Source: Rapana venosa (taxonomy: Eukaryota; Mollusca; Gastropoda; Neogastropoda; Muricidae). From it: a stretch of DNA of 64,000 bases. Location: contig CM054140.1 in the NCBI GenBank assembly GCA_028751875.1, positions 57,210,826 to 57,274,825 of the forward strand, given 5' to 3'. The notes under the pieces were generated by a model. It was not told the origin of the DNA. It did no database searches and was given only the letters and a program-made list of their open reading frames with translations. Both the position numbers and the translations under genes were made by a program. Below, piece by piece: positions 12,309 to 24,075 of this stretch (the first letter of the stretch is position 1; the number at the start of each line of letters is the position of its first letter).

Positions 12309-12364
12309 AGAGGGGTAAGCATTAAATGACAAAACTGGAAGGGGGACAGATAAGAGGACTGTGA
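11931..12364. repeat. AT-rich stretch with (GA)n
   Basis: AAAC-rich 11930-12010 and an uninterrupted (GA)n at 12228-12305 separate the two duplication copies. Confidence 0.8.
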
Positions 12365-13371
12365 CTATTACTATTGCCCACTCCTATCCTGGTCTGAGTG
12401 TGGTAGTCAGTCATGTAGGCTTGTTTGATTCCTGCCACACTGCCAAACAAGTTTAGTGCCACAAGCACCTCAGACTTTTAATGAGCCACTACCACCACCC
12501 CCACCACCATCACCTCCACCACCACCACCACCATCACCACCACCACCACCACCACCCCCCACCACCACCAACAACCACCAAAACTCAACAAACCCCTGCA
12601 GGCGTCCGTCCACTCACCAACAAACTAGCCGACCCCTCCTCCTCCCAACCCAAAAGTCTCTGGTACGATCCACCTCCCAAATCCCTGGATCCCCACCCAC
12701 CCACCCCCACCCCCCACCCACACCCACCCCAAGCTCCCACCAACACCACCCCTCCCCCCTCTCCCCTCCCTCCACCCTCCCCTCCTCCCTCCCTCCCCAC
12801 TCCTTCCTCCCCTCCCCACTCCTTCCCTCCCTCCCCACTTCCTTTCCCTCCCTCTCTCTCTCCCTTCTCTCCCCCCCCCCCCCCCCCCCCTGCTTCCACC
12901 TCGTCTGGAGTGCCAATTAAGGACAGCCTGCCGGCCCAGTCCCCCACACTGTAGCTGGTCCTACTACTACATACAGTCAGGACTCTGTTCTTCAAGCTCG
13001 CTGCCTGCCCGCCTGCCTGCCTGCCTCCAAGCTCACACAGCCTCTCTTGGCTTGCAAGGAACACGCTAGAGCTCCAACATCTCCTCTCGGCTTCGGGCAA
13101 CGGTCTTTTGAAGCTTGATGGGGTGTGGGGTGGGGAGGGGGGGGGCTATAATAGAAAAAAAGAAGAATTAAAAGGGGTTGTTTTTTTTAAAAAGGGGTTG
13201 TTGGAGTTGTCAGTGGTGGTAGTATAAGCAGGGTTGAGGTCTGTGGTGTGTGTGTGTGTGTGTATAGAGAGAGATATAGATAGATAGATAGAGAGAGAGA
13301 GATATAGATAGATAGATAGATAGATAGATAGACAGATAAGATAGATAAGATAGATAGATAGTAAGATAGAT

Positions 13372-13404
<33 letters not shown>

Positions 13405-14480
13405 TAGAGAGAGAGAGATAGATAGATAGATAAGAGTAGAGTAGATTAGATTAGAGAGAGAGAGATAGATAGAGAGATAGATAGATAAGATAGATTAGAT
13501 AGATAGATAGATAAGATAGATAAGATAGATAGATAGATGTATATACAGGGGTGGCTGGTGGCTTAACTCACTAGTGCCCAGCCAATTAGCGGTGTTGGTT
13601 GGTGTATTGGGCGACACTGGATGGAAACTTGTTTTTGAGGGTGGAGAGGTTTTTCCCAGTAGCCTGATCTTGGCTAGTAGACTGGAAGAGAGAGAAAGCC
13701 CTAAAAAAAAAATTCCTGGAGAGGGGGTGGGGGCGATGGAGATGAGAAAAGCGGGATTTTTTTATTTTTTATTTTTTGTGGGGTACAGAAATCAAAGTCA
13801 GAATAGCCATGGCAACATCTTCCATGACAAAACTCACCACCATATGGAAAAGTAAAGAGATCAGTTTCCCAATCAAACTAAAGCTCTACAAAGCCCTAAT
13901 TCAGTCGATCCTGCTGTACGGAAGTGAAACCTGGACATTGACTGCTGAAACAGCAAAGCGAATCCAGTCATTCGAAAACAAAATGCCATAGAAAACTACT
14001 GGGCATATCCTGGGAGAACGAAAGACCAACGAATTTGTCAAGAGTCAAATAACACGGCTGGCAGGTCCACAGGAACCCCTTCTCACCATCGTCAAGAAGA
14101 AAAAGCTGACATGGTTCGGCCACGTCACCGCCACAAACACTCTGCCCAAAACAGTACTGCAGGGAACACTCGAGGTGGCAGAAGGAGGGGAAGACAGAAC
14201 AAGTCATGGATGGACAACATCAGAGAATGGACCAGGATGAATGACTCGGCACTACTGCGCAGAGCCGAGGACCGAGATGGATGGAGGAGGCTTACCACGG
14301 CATCGTCTTTCATGTCTCCCCCACGACCGCCAAGGTCACGGGTCTGATGATGATGATGATGATGAAGTCTTGGCAATGTAGCTCAGCATCCTTCAGAAGG
14401 TCCATCGTCTCTTCTGGCAGTTACCGTGTGGAGACAAGTGTACGAACTTGGTTGAAGATGTTGAGGAGAGATGGGGGAAG

Positions 14481-14516
<36 letters not shown>

Positions 14517-14650
14517 AGGGAAGAAGGGGGTGGTGGTGGGTGGAAGTTGGAGGTTGTGGGGAAAGGGTGGGGGGGGGGGGACTTCTAGCTGTCTCAAAAT
14601 ATTGTTGATAATCTCAATAATCATCGTTGAATTTTTTTCAGTATTTGAGC
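12365..14650. repeat. Local duplication, copy 2, expanded
   Basis: The same blocks as 10650-11930 at about 12377, 12485, 13227, 13262-13545, 13578 and 14389. It is longer by a CCT-rich stretch (12700-12890), a block of about 200 bp without a match in copy 1 (12891-13100), and the family B LINE (13789-14370). Confidence 0.8.
13789..14370 (+). mobile_element. LINE 3' end (family B) with (GAT)n tail
   Basis: It encodes a non-LTR reverse-transcriptase C terminus: FPIKLKLYKALIQSILLYGS, ETWTLTAETAKRIQSFENK, then TNEFVKSQITRLAGPQEPLL and KKKLTWFGHVTATNTLPKTV. A TAG after ENKMP and a frame change show it is dead. It ends in (GAT)n at 14346-14366. It is an insertion specific to the second copy of the 10.65/12.37-kb duplication. 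Confidence 0.82.
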
Positions 14651-14712
14651 GCACGCACGCACGCCCACACACACACACACACACATACACAACCCCACAC
14701 ACACAACCACAC

Positions 14713-14753
<41 letters not shown>

Positions 14754-14780
14754 CACACACAACACACACACACACACACA
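14484..14780. repeat. Poly-G and CA microsatellites
   Basis: 32 G at 14484-14515, G-rich 14525-14580, CA-rich 14650-14780. Confidence 0.9.
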
Positions 14781-14998
14781 ATGGGGCTTAGGCCTACATT
14801 GATTCCAATTCATTGACTTTTTTTTTTTTTTTAAAGAAACAAAGATGATGTTGGCTTTTTTGCTGTTCTTGGTGGTTGTTTTTTTCTTCCAGACTAAAAA
14901 CAGAAATTCTCTCTCTCTCTGCCTCATTCTCATGACATTGGTTTGGGTCAGAAGCATGATTAAATCTTTGTTATCTTTTTTTAATTTTTGTTTTACAG

Positions 14999-15119
14999 AG
15001 ACAACAGCAGATCTGGTATGCCGTGGATCCGAAGTCAGAGCACGTTTCACGTCTGCCTGAGCTGTCTCTGAATGCTGTCCCAGCTGTATCAAGCTGAGCT
15101 GTCTCCTGTCATCATGCAG
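14999..15119 (+). other. Exon-like island 2, unassigned
   Basis: Acceptor TTGTTTTACAG, 121 nt of balanced composition, donor ATGCAG|GTAAAA. One frame gives QQQIWYAVDPKSEHVSRLPE and then ends in TGA after about 32 codons. I do not recognise the protein. ACAACAGCAGATCTGGTATG resembles ACAATTACGGATCTGGCATG in island 3. Confidence 0.35.
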
Positions 15120-15348
15120 GTAAAAACCAAAGCTGTCTCCAGAAGAAGTTTCCTCTTTTTTCTGTTGTTCAGAGTTCACACCAAATTCCAGTAACTGGTT
15201 GTTCATTGTTGTTGTTGTTGGTTTTCTAATTTCAAGGACCATTTTGTTCTCATTCCCTCTTCTTTTGAAATATCTGGGTACATAATGAATGCGAAAAATG
15301 CATTGGTCTCTAAAAATGCCTAGATATAATAATGGTATATTGATAGTG

Positions 15349-15644
15349 GGGACGGGATAGCTCAGTGGTCGGAGCACTCGCTTTCCCCCCAGCCAAGTTA
15401 AGCAGCGTCGAGCGTGGTTACCAGTTGGATGGGTGACCGTTTGCGCGCCTTGGCTTCAGTACAGTCCTCCAGTTCACCCAGCTGTAAATGGGTACCTGCC
15501 CTCTTTAGGGTCAGGGAAGGTAAAGCAGCGAGGGAGAGGAGATGGGCGCCGCCCTCAATATGCCGGCCCTAGAGAAGTGAGGTCTCTGACGCCTCGCTCC
15601 CCTACGACCTTATAGGTTATGGGACTCCTTTGCCTTTACCGTTT
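15349..15644 (+). mobile_element. SINE-1, tRNA/5S-like composite, full copy with 13-bp TSD
   Basis: It begins GGGACGGGATAGCTCAGTGG, like a tRNA 5' half with an A box. At 15395-15441 it follows 5S rRNA: AAGTTAAGCAGCGTCGAGCG, then TTGGATGGGTGACCG. The body runs to ...GGTTATGGGACTCC and CTTTACC. TATATTGATAGTG flanks it at 15336-15348 and 15645-15657, showing retrotransposition. Other copies are listed separately. Confidence 0.88.
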
Positions 15645-15836
15645 TATATTGATAGTGAGGCAGTTGTGTGTGTTCCGCCAAAATTTATTATTCAGTGTAA
15701 AGGCATCAGTGCATTTCTTTTTTTTTTTTTTTTTTTAAAGAGATGTCAAACATGAGGTCCCCTCCCCACAAAAAACCCAAACCAAAACAAACAAAACCCA
15801 ACTACCACCAAAAAGAACAAAAAACCAAAACTGAAA

Positions 15837-15990
<154 letters not shown>

Positions 15991-16029
15991 TAGAGATAGA
16001 TAGCGGCAGGCAGACAGGCAGACAGATTT

Positions 16030-16480
16030 TTGTTTTTTTGGTCATCTCCTCTTTTTATTTTGCACAAAACTTAAGTCTAGCAGTATCTTAAACTGCGAAT
16101 TGCAGAATTTTAAATGTAGTAAAATCATTCTGTATGGTGGCTAGTTTCAAAATCATATATATACAGTTTGCATTCACACAGTGAAACTATTTCCATTAAA
16201 CAAATAAATGAAACATAAAATTTTGTGGAATGAAAAAGAGAACCATTTTTGTGAATGGGAATCATTATTTTCAAAAATCATGTAGTTTTTTGTTTTTTAA
16301 CCATTTATATATGATTTGTTAAAAACCCCAAACAAACAAACAAAAATTACCAACCAAAAAGCAGAACTATTCCCCCCCCCCCCCCCCCCCCCCCCCCCAA
16401 GAAAAAAACCCACAAAAAAACAAAACATAAAACATGCACATGCTCTCATTCTCTAAGCATACATTGATCCCAGTTTATTG
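16030..16480. other. AT-rich stretch with poly-C, no gene
   Basis: C run at 16372-16398. Nothing else recognised. Confidence 0.6.
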
Positions 16481-16539
16481 ACAATTGTTAAAAAAAAAAA
16501 AAAAGGAAAATGTTTGGGAATTTTGTTGTTGCCCCCCCC

Positions 16540-16612
16540 CCCCCCTCCCCCTACACACACACCCTGATACATGTACATGGGCGCGCGTGCACACACACAC
16601 ACAGACACACAC

Positions 16613-16678
<66 letters not shown>

Positions 16679-16944
16679 CCGTCGGATGAGACTATAAACC
16701 GAGGCCCCGTGTGCGAACGCATGCAGAACATCTTGCGCACACGTTAAATCCTGTTCTGCTTTTCGAAAGAGTAGGCCATTGTGTGCCGGTGGGAACAGAT
16801 GACAAAATTTACAAAACCGCATACACACGGGGACTGGATGTAAAAAAGCACATGAGTGCTTATTCCATTATCCTCGGGAAAAAAATCATCAAAAAAAATC
16901 ATTTACACACGATGACACATGCACACACACACATACACACACAC

Positions 16945-16982
<38 letters not shown>
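16540..16982. repeat. CA microsatellites around a SINE-2
   Basis: CA at 16590-16675 and 16920-16982. Confidence 0.9.
16676..16885 (+). mobile_element. SINE-2 body and tail-1
   Basis: GTCCGTCGGATGAGACTATA to TGCTTATTCCATTATCCTCG. The head is replaced by a (CA)n tract (16610-16675). Confidence 0.8.
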
Positions 16983-16985
<3 letters not shown>

Positions 16986-17036
16986 GCTTTTGGTTAGAAA
17001 CATTGCAAATCTGGTGTGTGTTTTTTTATTTTGCAG

Positions 17037-17174
17037 ATACAATTACGGATCTGGCATGTGTCGCGGAGGACCCAGGGGAGGGGGTGTCTGTCTGAGGAGA
17101 TGCCAACTGGAGCTGTGTGGTCCTTGAATCCATGCCACCCTATACACTGGACTCACCGCCATGTCACCGCTCAG
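17037..17174 (+). other. Exon-like island 3, unassigned
   Basis: Acceptor TTTTATTTTGCAG, 138 nt (46 codons) open in frame 1 (IQLRIWHVSRRTQGRG and on), donor CTCAG|GTAATC. No family recognised. Confidence 0.33.
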
Positions 17175-17179
17175 GTAAT

Positions 17180-17345
17180 CAAAAGCAGTCTCATAATTAT
17201 GCCCAAGTCGGATGCGCTGGGCCTGACTTGTCAGGCGCTTAACGGCAGCACAAAGCATTTTTGCTCCTATGACGAACAATGATAGTTGCTATCTGAGTTT
17301 TGAGCATTTGACAAAGAAGAAAAGCAGTATCTTAGAAAGGGCTTT
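17180..17345 (-). mobile_element. SINE-4 central fragment
   Basis: TGGGCCTGACTTGTCAGGCG to AAAGCAGTATCTTAGAAAG matches the middle of the 34395-34700 copy. Confidence 0.6.
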
Positions 17346-17377
17346 ATCTTTTTCTGCTGTTACCACACTGAAAGGTT

Positions 17378-17670
17378 AAAGGTGTTCCCATAACCTATGT
17401 GGTCGTAGGGAAGCGAGGCGTCAGAGACCTCAACTTCTCCAGGGGCCAGCATATTGAGGGCGGGGGCGCCCATCTCCTCTCCCTCGCTGCTTTACCTTCC
17501 CTGACCCTAAAGAGGGCAGGTACCCATTTACAGCTGGGTGAACTGGGGGGACTGTACTGAAGCCAAGGCGCGCAAACGGTCACCCATCCAAGTTGGTAAC
17601 CACGCTCGATGCTGCTTAACCTTAGCTTCAGGAAAGCGAGTGCTCTGACCACTGAGCTGTTCCGTCCCCA
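17378..17670 (-). mobile_element. SINE-1 copy, near full length
   Basis: Contains all SINE-1 modules in reverse, ending with the tRNA-like head (reverse complement of GGGACGGAACAGCTCAGTGG). No clear target duplication. Confidence 0.85.
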
Positions 17671-17756
17671 CAGATTGTCAGTAATCAATTAAAGTAAAAA
17701 TTCTCAAGGACTTTTTAAGCATTTATTAGGATGATTTAAAAAGAGAAAAGAGGGAT

Positions 17757-18070
17757 ATGACAGGATAGCCTGGAGCTAGTGGTTAGAGTGTTGCGCTCAC
17801 AACCTCAAAGCCTGGGATCGATTCCAGGTTTGAGATTCCACTGAGACGCTTGTTCAAAGGGATTTTTTTTTTCTCTCCAGGAGTTAACATCAGTGTAGGC
17901 TGATTCCACTTCCATGAAAGTCCTTTGGATGAGACTATAAACCGAGGTCCTGTGTGTGAATGCATGCAGAACATCTCGTGCACAGATTAGAACCTGTTTT
18001 ATCTTTCGGAAGAGTAGGCCATTGCGTGCCATGGAAATGGATGACAAAATGAACTTGCAAAAAAAGCCAT
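17757..18070 (+). mobile_element. SINE-2, nearly full, short 3' end
   Basis: Head CAGGATAGCCTGGAGCTAGT, a degenerate B box, body (TTTGGATGAGACTATAAACC), truncated in the tail, followed by (AAT)n. Confidence 0.78.
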
Positions 18071-18933
18071 GTTAAATTAATAATAATAATAATAATAATA
18101 ATGTATGGAATTTATATAGCGCTGAGTCTCCCATTTGTTGTTATAGAAATGATCAAAAGAACTAACCCAAGAAAATTGCAATCACTAAAACTTTGCAGAC
18201 AAATCAATTGAAATCGCCACAATTTCGAAGCTTTTTTTTTTTTAAATTCCACTTTTTCTGGTGTTGCTTCACCAAACTTACTTTGATTTGTTTGGACTAG
18301 TTTGAATCTTGGAAATTTAAATCAACAATTTTCAGAAATTGGGGATCCAAATTTGTTACTAATAAAACAGCCATAACACAAAATGAAAAGTTGCCTTAAA
18401 TGTAATAGACACATTGTCTAGATCATGTAAAAAAAAAAAAAAAAGAGTTTGAAAAATGTATAGTGTTTATTCCAAAGTCTTGTTGAGTTGAATATGGTGG
18501 TCACTTTGCAAAACAGAACAAAAATTAATTCAGATTTGGTTTTTAAGTAAGTACACTGAAGTCATCAGTTATTATAAACAAAAATCTGTTTGGGATATAT
18601 AGCAGATACTAATGCATTTTTACAGTTTTGTTTTAATGTCATAAAGTACTTCTACAGTTTTGTTTTAATGTCATGAATATGTTGAATATGGTGGTCACTT
18701 TGCAATATGACAAAACACAACAAAAACTAATTCAGGTTTGGTTTTTAAGTACACTGAAATCATCAGTTACACATGAAAACATTGTATTGTAAACTAAAAT
18801 CTGTTTTCGATATATAGCAAACACTATTAAAGCATTTTTGCAGTTTTGTTTTAATGTCATGATTTTAGCTGCCACATCTTGTCTTAAATTTCAGGGTTGT
18901 TTTTTTTTTAGGAGAAAGTAGGTAGTTTCTAGT

Positions 18934-19190
18934 CAGCCCCTTTCAGATGAGACTATAAACCTAGGCCCTCCGTGTGTGAACACATGCAGAACATCTTGTG
19001 CACGCGTTAAATCTTGTCCCGCTTTTCGAAAGAGTAGGCCATTGTGTGCCGGTGGAAACAGATGAGAAAATTTACAAAACCACATATAACACAAGGACTG
19101 GATATGGAAAAAGCACAGGAGTGCTTATCCCATTTTCCTTGATTTAAAAAAAAAGAATAAATAAAAAATAATTTTAAAATATAAAAAATA
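18934..19190 (+). mobile_element. SINE-2 body/tail-1 inserted in duplication unit 1
   Basis: TTTCAGATGAGACTATAAAC to CTTATCCCATTTTCCTTGAT plus an A-rich end. Absent from the matching place in unit 2 (about 21745), with a possible AGCCC duplication. Confidence 0.78.
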
Positions 19191-19652
19191 AGCCCTGCTC
19201 CTGTTCATATAGAATTCAAGGTTGAAACTTTTTTTGGTTTGTTCCTATTTGTAAGGTTTGTCCACTTTTTTAAAATTTACAGTATCTTATCATTTTTGTC
19301 ATCAAAATTCAGGCATAGGTAAAAGGGAGACAACAAGAGAGTCGTAAAAGTTTGTAAAGCTTGTTGAAGGCACAAGTTTTGTCCCTTTTAAAGAAGTCGG
19401 TGTCTGACCATTGGGTGTTATTTCAACATTTCCCCAAAGCAAAAAGTTGTGTCCTTTCACACTCTTGACTGTGTGGAACAAGTGAAGTGAATGATAGATT
19501 ATCTTGTATTTGACAAGATGTCCTGTAAATAGTAGCAACACTTTTTGTTTTTAAAGGATTATGGGATGCAAAATGTGCATATATATATTTTTTTAAGTTG
19601 TCCTTTTTTTTATTATAAAGGGGAAAAAAAGTTACCTTATCTGTGGAAAAAT

Positions 19653-19718
19653 TCAGGATCAACAAAATGAAGCCGTTTTGATATTGATATCAAAACGGCT
19701 TCATTTTGTTGATCCTGA
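19653..19718. repeat. Perfect 66-bp palindrome (32-bp arms, 2-base loop)
   Basis: The arm starts TCAGGATCAACAAAATGAAG and ends CCGTTTTGATAT. After the loop TG, its exact reverse complement follows. In duplication unit 2 (22233-22260) only one arm is present. Confidence 0.95.
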
Positions 19719-19979
19719 GTTTTTTAAAAAATTAATTAAATAAAATAACCTAAATCTTCAGAGATGTCACAAGAGTATATGTATTATTACAAACTACTTG
19801 TGGAAAAACAAAATATTGCTCCAGCACACAAAAATGCTGATAAACAGAGGCAGGGAAGGGATTAGTTGAATCACACATGCAAACATTTTTTTCTTTTTTT
19901 AAAGTTCTTAGAAAATGTAAAGGTCCTTCAAATTTATCCTGAATTGTCTGCATGAACATCTATGTCAGACTCACACTGT

Positions 19980-20262
19980 GTGTGTTCCCATAACCTATGC
20001 AGTCGTTGGTAGGGAGATGTCAGAGACCTTTACTTCTCTAGGGTCAGCATATTGAGGGTAGCGCCCATCTCCTCTCCCTCGCTGCTTTACCTTCCCTGAC
20101 CCTAAAGAGGCAGGTACCCATTTACAGCTGGGTAAACTGGGGGACTTACTGAAGCCAAGGCGCGCAAACGGTCACCCATCCACTTGGTAACCACGCTCGA
20201 TGCTGCTTAACCTTAGCTGGGGGAAAGTGGGTGCTCTGACCACTGAGCTATCCCATCCCACG
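19980..20262 (-). mobile_element. SINE-1 copy inserted in duplication unit 1
   Basis: Near full-length reverse copy from TTCCCATAACCTATGCAG to CTGAGCTATCCCATCCCA. Unit 2 (about 22490) has no SINE at the matching place, so insertion followed duplication. Confidence 0.85.
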
Positions 20263-20548
20263 AAGGACGAGCAAAAATCCCTGACATTTTGGAGAGTATG
20301 GGGGTTATGCTCCCCAGGAAACAAGATTCGATCTTGCGTTGAAAATGATGCATTCTTATGTGAATCTGAACACCTTTACGGTAGTTTACTGCTTTTATTT
20401 CAAACCTGTAACTGATTAAGATTACTTCACTGATTGCCCTCCCTCTCAAACAGGAAAAAAAACACCAAAAAACCACCCCTCAAAGTCATATCATCAAAAT
20501 TCACCATGGTTAAATAAAATATTATAAATGAGCAAGACTGGAGCATTC

Positions 20549-20587
<39 letters not shown>

Positions 20588-20680
20588 TGCACACACACAC
20601 ATACCTGGAAAAGAAAAAAACCCATGTTATTTCTGTCCTATGAACTTCCATGTTTGTATCTGATTTTTTTTCAATCTCAG

Positions 20681-20916
20681 CAGGTTTTATTGCAGGCCCG
20701 AGAATGGTTGCAGAAGGTGACACAACACAGAATGCCTTGAAAATGGACAAAGATGGGAGAAAGGGTTGTAGGCTTGATGATGGACAGAAGAAGAAGAAGA
20801 AAAGAGTGGGACAGCTAGAGAGAGGATGCTTCAGAGCAACTGCTCATCAAAGCTGACTGTATCTCCAGACTTGGGGAGCATCGAAAGAGCTTCACACTGT
20901 AAGGACAGTTGATCAG
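20681..20916 (+). other. Exon-like island 4, unassigned
   Basis: Acceptor TTTTTTTCAATCTCAG followed at once by CAG (two possible sites), 236 nt, donor GATCAG|GTTTGT. One frame gives GPRMVAEGDTTQNALKMDKD, then GRKGCRLDDGQKKKKKRVGQ, and stops at 20854-20856. No family recognised. Confidence 0.3.
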
Positions 20917-20919
20917 GTT

Positions 20920-20924
<5 letters not shown>

Positions 20925-20992
<68 letters not shown>
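20925..20992. repeat. (AT)34 microsatellite
   Basis: 68 bases of uninterrupted AT between the two segmental-duplication units. Confidence 0.97.
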
Positions 20993-20994
<2 letters not shown>

Positions 20995-21129
20995 ACTTGT
21001 TTATTGATAAGGCCAGACACGGCAGCTAAAGATTTCTGAGTGAAAATCGTGTTGAAATGTGATTTGATTTATAGATATAAGGCATCGCCTGGAACGTGGG
21101 AAAAGTTTGAGATTAACTTCTCAGCCACT

Positions 21130-23200
21130 GGTTGCTAAGAAAACATTTTGAAAGGGCTGACAAAAATAAATTGCGATCACTAAAACTTCACTGGAAAAAA
21201 AATTTAATCAGTAGAATTTTACAACTTTGGGGTTTTTCCTTTTCATAACCAAAAAAAATTGCTCTTTCTACTGTTGATTTATTACACACCAAACTTCTAA
21301 AAAAAAAATTTTTAATCATGTTTGGACTAGTTTGAATCTTGGAAATTCAAGTTAACAATTTCCAGAAATTTGGGGTCCAATTTTGGACAAATTAACAGCC
21401 ATAACTCAAAATGAAGAGTTGGCTTAATGTAAAAGACAAAATTGTCTATGTAAAAAAAAAAGAGCTTGCAAAATGCGTTGTGTTATGCAGTTCATGCACA
21501 CCTTGTTGGTTCGAAAATCAATGGTGTCTTTGCAGCATGACAAAATGGAAGAGTTTGTTTGTATGCTCCCTTGAATTATCAGTGACGCATGAAAAGATTG
21601 TATTGTAAAGATGATCTGTTTTAGATGCAGCTGACTCTGAAACATCTTTGCAAAAATGTTGAAAAATGGTGATTTTAGCTGTCGTGTCTCGTCTTAAATT
21701 GTTGTGTTATTCAGAGAAAGTAGGAAGTTTTTGTGGCCAGCACCTTTCCTGTCCCTGTTTGAACAGCATTCAAGGTTGTAATAAATATGAGGAAAAAAAA
21801 TGTTTAGGTCTAAAATCAACAGTATTGATCTAGTGTTATCAAAAATTTTAGCATAGGAAGAAGGGAGACAACAAGAGTGTTGTAGAAGTTTTGTAACGCC
21901 ATTGAAGCACAGTTGCGTCCCTTTAACCAGTTGGCATGCGACCACTGGATGCTGTTTTTTGGTGGGGTTTTTTTATATTTTTTTATAGCCAACATCCTCG
22001 GAAACACAATTGTGTTTTTCACACTTTTGACTGTGTGGAACTGCCAAAATGCAGTATAGATTATCTTCTACTTGACAAGATGTTCAGTAAACAGTAACAC
22101 TGCTTCTTGTGGAGTTACAGGTTGCAACATGTGCTTAAAAGAGTCGTATGCTTTTCTGTTCAAAGTCTGTGTTGGTTGTTGTTTTTTTTAAAAAGAAAAA
22201 GATCCAGTCAAAAAGTTTTCAGCTAAATTCAGGATCAACAAAATGAAACTGTTTTGATGCCAGTTGATAGTAGAAGAAAAAAAATACACCATAATCTTAA
22301 GAGATGTTGGTAGAAACTACTCCTAAAAATATTTTTTTTTTAATTGTTCCACCACACAGAAATGCTGATAAACAGAGGCAGGGAAGGGATTAGTTGAATC
22401 CGTACATGCAAAACATTTTTTTTTGTTTTTAAAGTTCTTAGAAAATGTAAAGGTCCTTCAAATTCATTCTGACTAAGTCTGTATGAACCCCTTACGTCAG
22501 AGCTCCCACTTAGGACAACGAACCACAAATCCCCGAAATATTGGCGATCTGGGGGCAAGCTCCCTAGAAACAAAATTATAATTTCTGTCAACATGTTCAG
22601 ATTTACATCATGAGCGCATCATTGTCAAGGCAAGTTATTTACCGTCGGTTCGAGTCCCAGCCTTGTCATTTCTTCCCGGTTTCATGAGAAAATTGAAATG
22701 AATGTCAAAAGTCCTAATGAGACTGTAAACCAAGGCCCTGTGTGTGTGTGTGTGTGAACGCACGCAGAACATCTTGTGCCCACGTTGAAAACATGTTTCG
22801 CCTTTCGGAAGAGCGGGCCATTTTGGGCCGGTAGGAATGGATGACAAAATTTCAAAAACCTTTTTAAGGCACCATCCCTAAAGTGGGAAAACGGCAACCT
22901 AAATGGTTGAAGGCAGGGTGGAGAAAAAAACAGTCGCATACGCAAAAATCTCACGATTGCTGAGAGAGAGAGAGAGAGAAAAAATTAGTTTTTTTCCCAA
23001 ATCTGCAACTGATAAAAAAGATTGCCTCACTTTAACACCCCCTCCTTTTGCCTCAAAAGAAAAAACAAAAACAAACCTACATAAGAAAAAAAAGTACTAC
23101 CATCAAACTTCAGAAAGATTGAAGTGTTACATACATACATATATAAATTATCATCAGCAAGACTTGGAGCATTCTTGCTTTTGTTCTTCAAGAGAAGTTT
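21130..23200. repeat. Segmental duplication, unit 2
   Basis: The same landmarks as unit 1 at about 21328, 21864, 22233, 22366, 22442 and 23155. It has its own SINE-3 (22620-22960). No convincing gene in either unit. Confidence 0.82.
22620..22960 (+). mobile_element. SINE-3 with tail-2 in duplication unit 2
   Basis: Head remnant with B box GGTTCGAGTCC, then the shared body (GAGACTGTAAACCAAGGCCC) and tail-2 (CGGCAACCTAAATGG, AAAATCTCACGATTG). Not present in unit 1. Confidence 0.72.
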
Positions 23201-23904
23201 TTTTTTCCCTTGTATGCCAACGTGGTACAGTACTTGTATCGGTGATTCTACCTGGTACTGTTATGTCCCCCACACTGCAAGAGGGATGTAGGTAGGCCTG
23301 TCTTGTTCCTAGCAGTTTGTACAAGCAGCGAGTGATTTTTGTTAATGTGGGATTTTTTGTTGTTGCGAAGAACTTTTCGTCAGTTCTTGCTACTTTTAAG
23401 TTTTTTTTCTCTCTCTCTCCAATTTTACTCTTGGCATAAAGCATCAATTAAAAATGTTGCATAATAGTGGGAGCCCTTTCATGAAGAGATGGTTTTTGTG
23501 GTCGGTATATAACCCCCCCCCCCCCAACCAAAAAAAAATCTTTTGTCTTTTCATCCCGTAACTCGGACCAAACAACAGAATCAGTTTTCTATTGTGTTCA
23601 CTTTCATATGTGACACAAGACAATAACGATCAATTTAACTTTTTTTTTCCATGAGGGTTCATAGAACTCTTTTGATGAAAAAAATTTGAAGGACTTTTGA
23701 AACATTTTTTTTTCTTCATGAGGACAGTTTAGCAAAGCAATGTTTGCACATAGTATAACAGGGTTCATAATATTGGAGTTTTCGTGGAATGTTTATGGCA
23801 AAACATCACTGCATGAGTAAAGTGACTGTTGTGCCAGTGTCAGTTTGATGATAATGAATTTCTTCTTTTTTTTTAACACATATTTTCAAAAATTGGATCA
23901 GACA
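23201..23904. other. AT-rich stretch, no gene recognised
   Basis: Short T- and C-runs (23512-23524). No coding or repeat support. Confidence 0.5.
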
Positions 23905-24075
23905 GACAGATGCTGGAGTTGAGTGGTTAAGACCGACCGACTTCAAATGTCCGTGAAGTCGTGGGTTCAAATTTCCGTGGCGTCTGGTGAATTAAGGGTG
24001 GGGATGTTTACAGTCTCCCAGGTCAACTTTTTAAGTGCAGACCTGCCAGTGCCTTAATTCCCTTGATGTGTATAT
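23905..24075 (+). mobile_element. SINE-4, internally deleted
   Basis: Head TTGAGTGGTTAAGACCG, B box GTGGGTTCAAATTTCC, joined to the 3' end (GAATTAAGGGTGGGGATG, CTCCCAGGTCAAC). The central region is missing. A (TA)n tract follows at 24069-24091. Confidence 0.72.

Larger units (their letters stand above)
18140..20560. repeat. Segmental duplication, unit 1
   Basis: Matches 21130-23200 in order: AGTTTGAATCTTGGAAATT (18300), GGAGACAACAAGAG (19328), TTCAGGATCAACAAAATGAA (19652), GATAAACAGAGGCAGGGAAG (19840), AAATGTAAAGGTCCTTCAAA (19914), GAGCAAGACTGGAGCATTC (20529). It contains an inner 190-bp tandem duplication (18484-18670 and 18676-18860) and two SINEs absent from unit 2. Confidence 0.82.

Noticed and set aside
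15395..15441. 5S rRNA gene
   Set aside because: Only the central part resembles 5S rRNA. It is embedded in a repeated SINE with target duplications.
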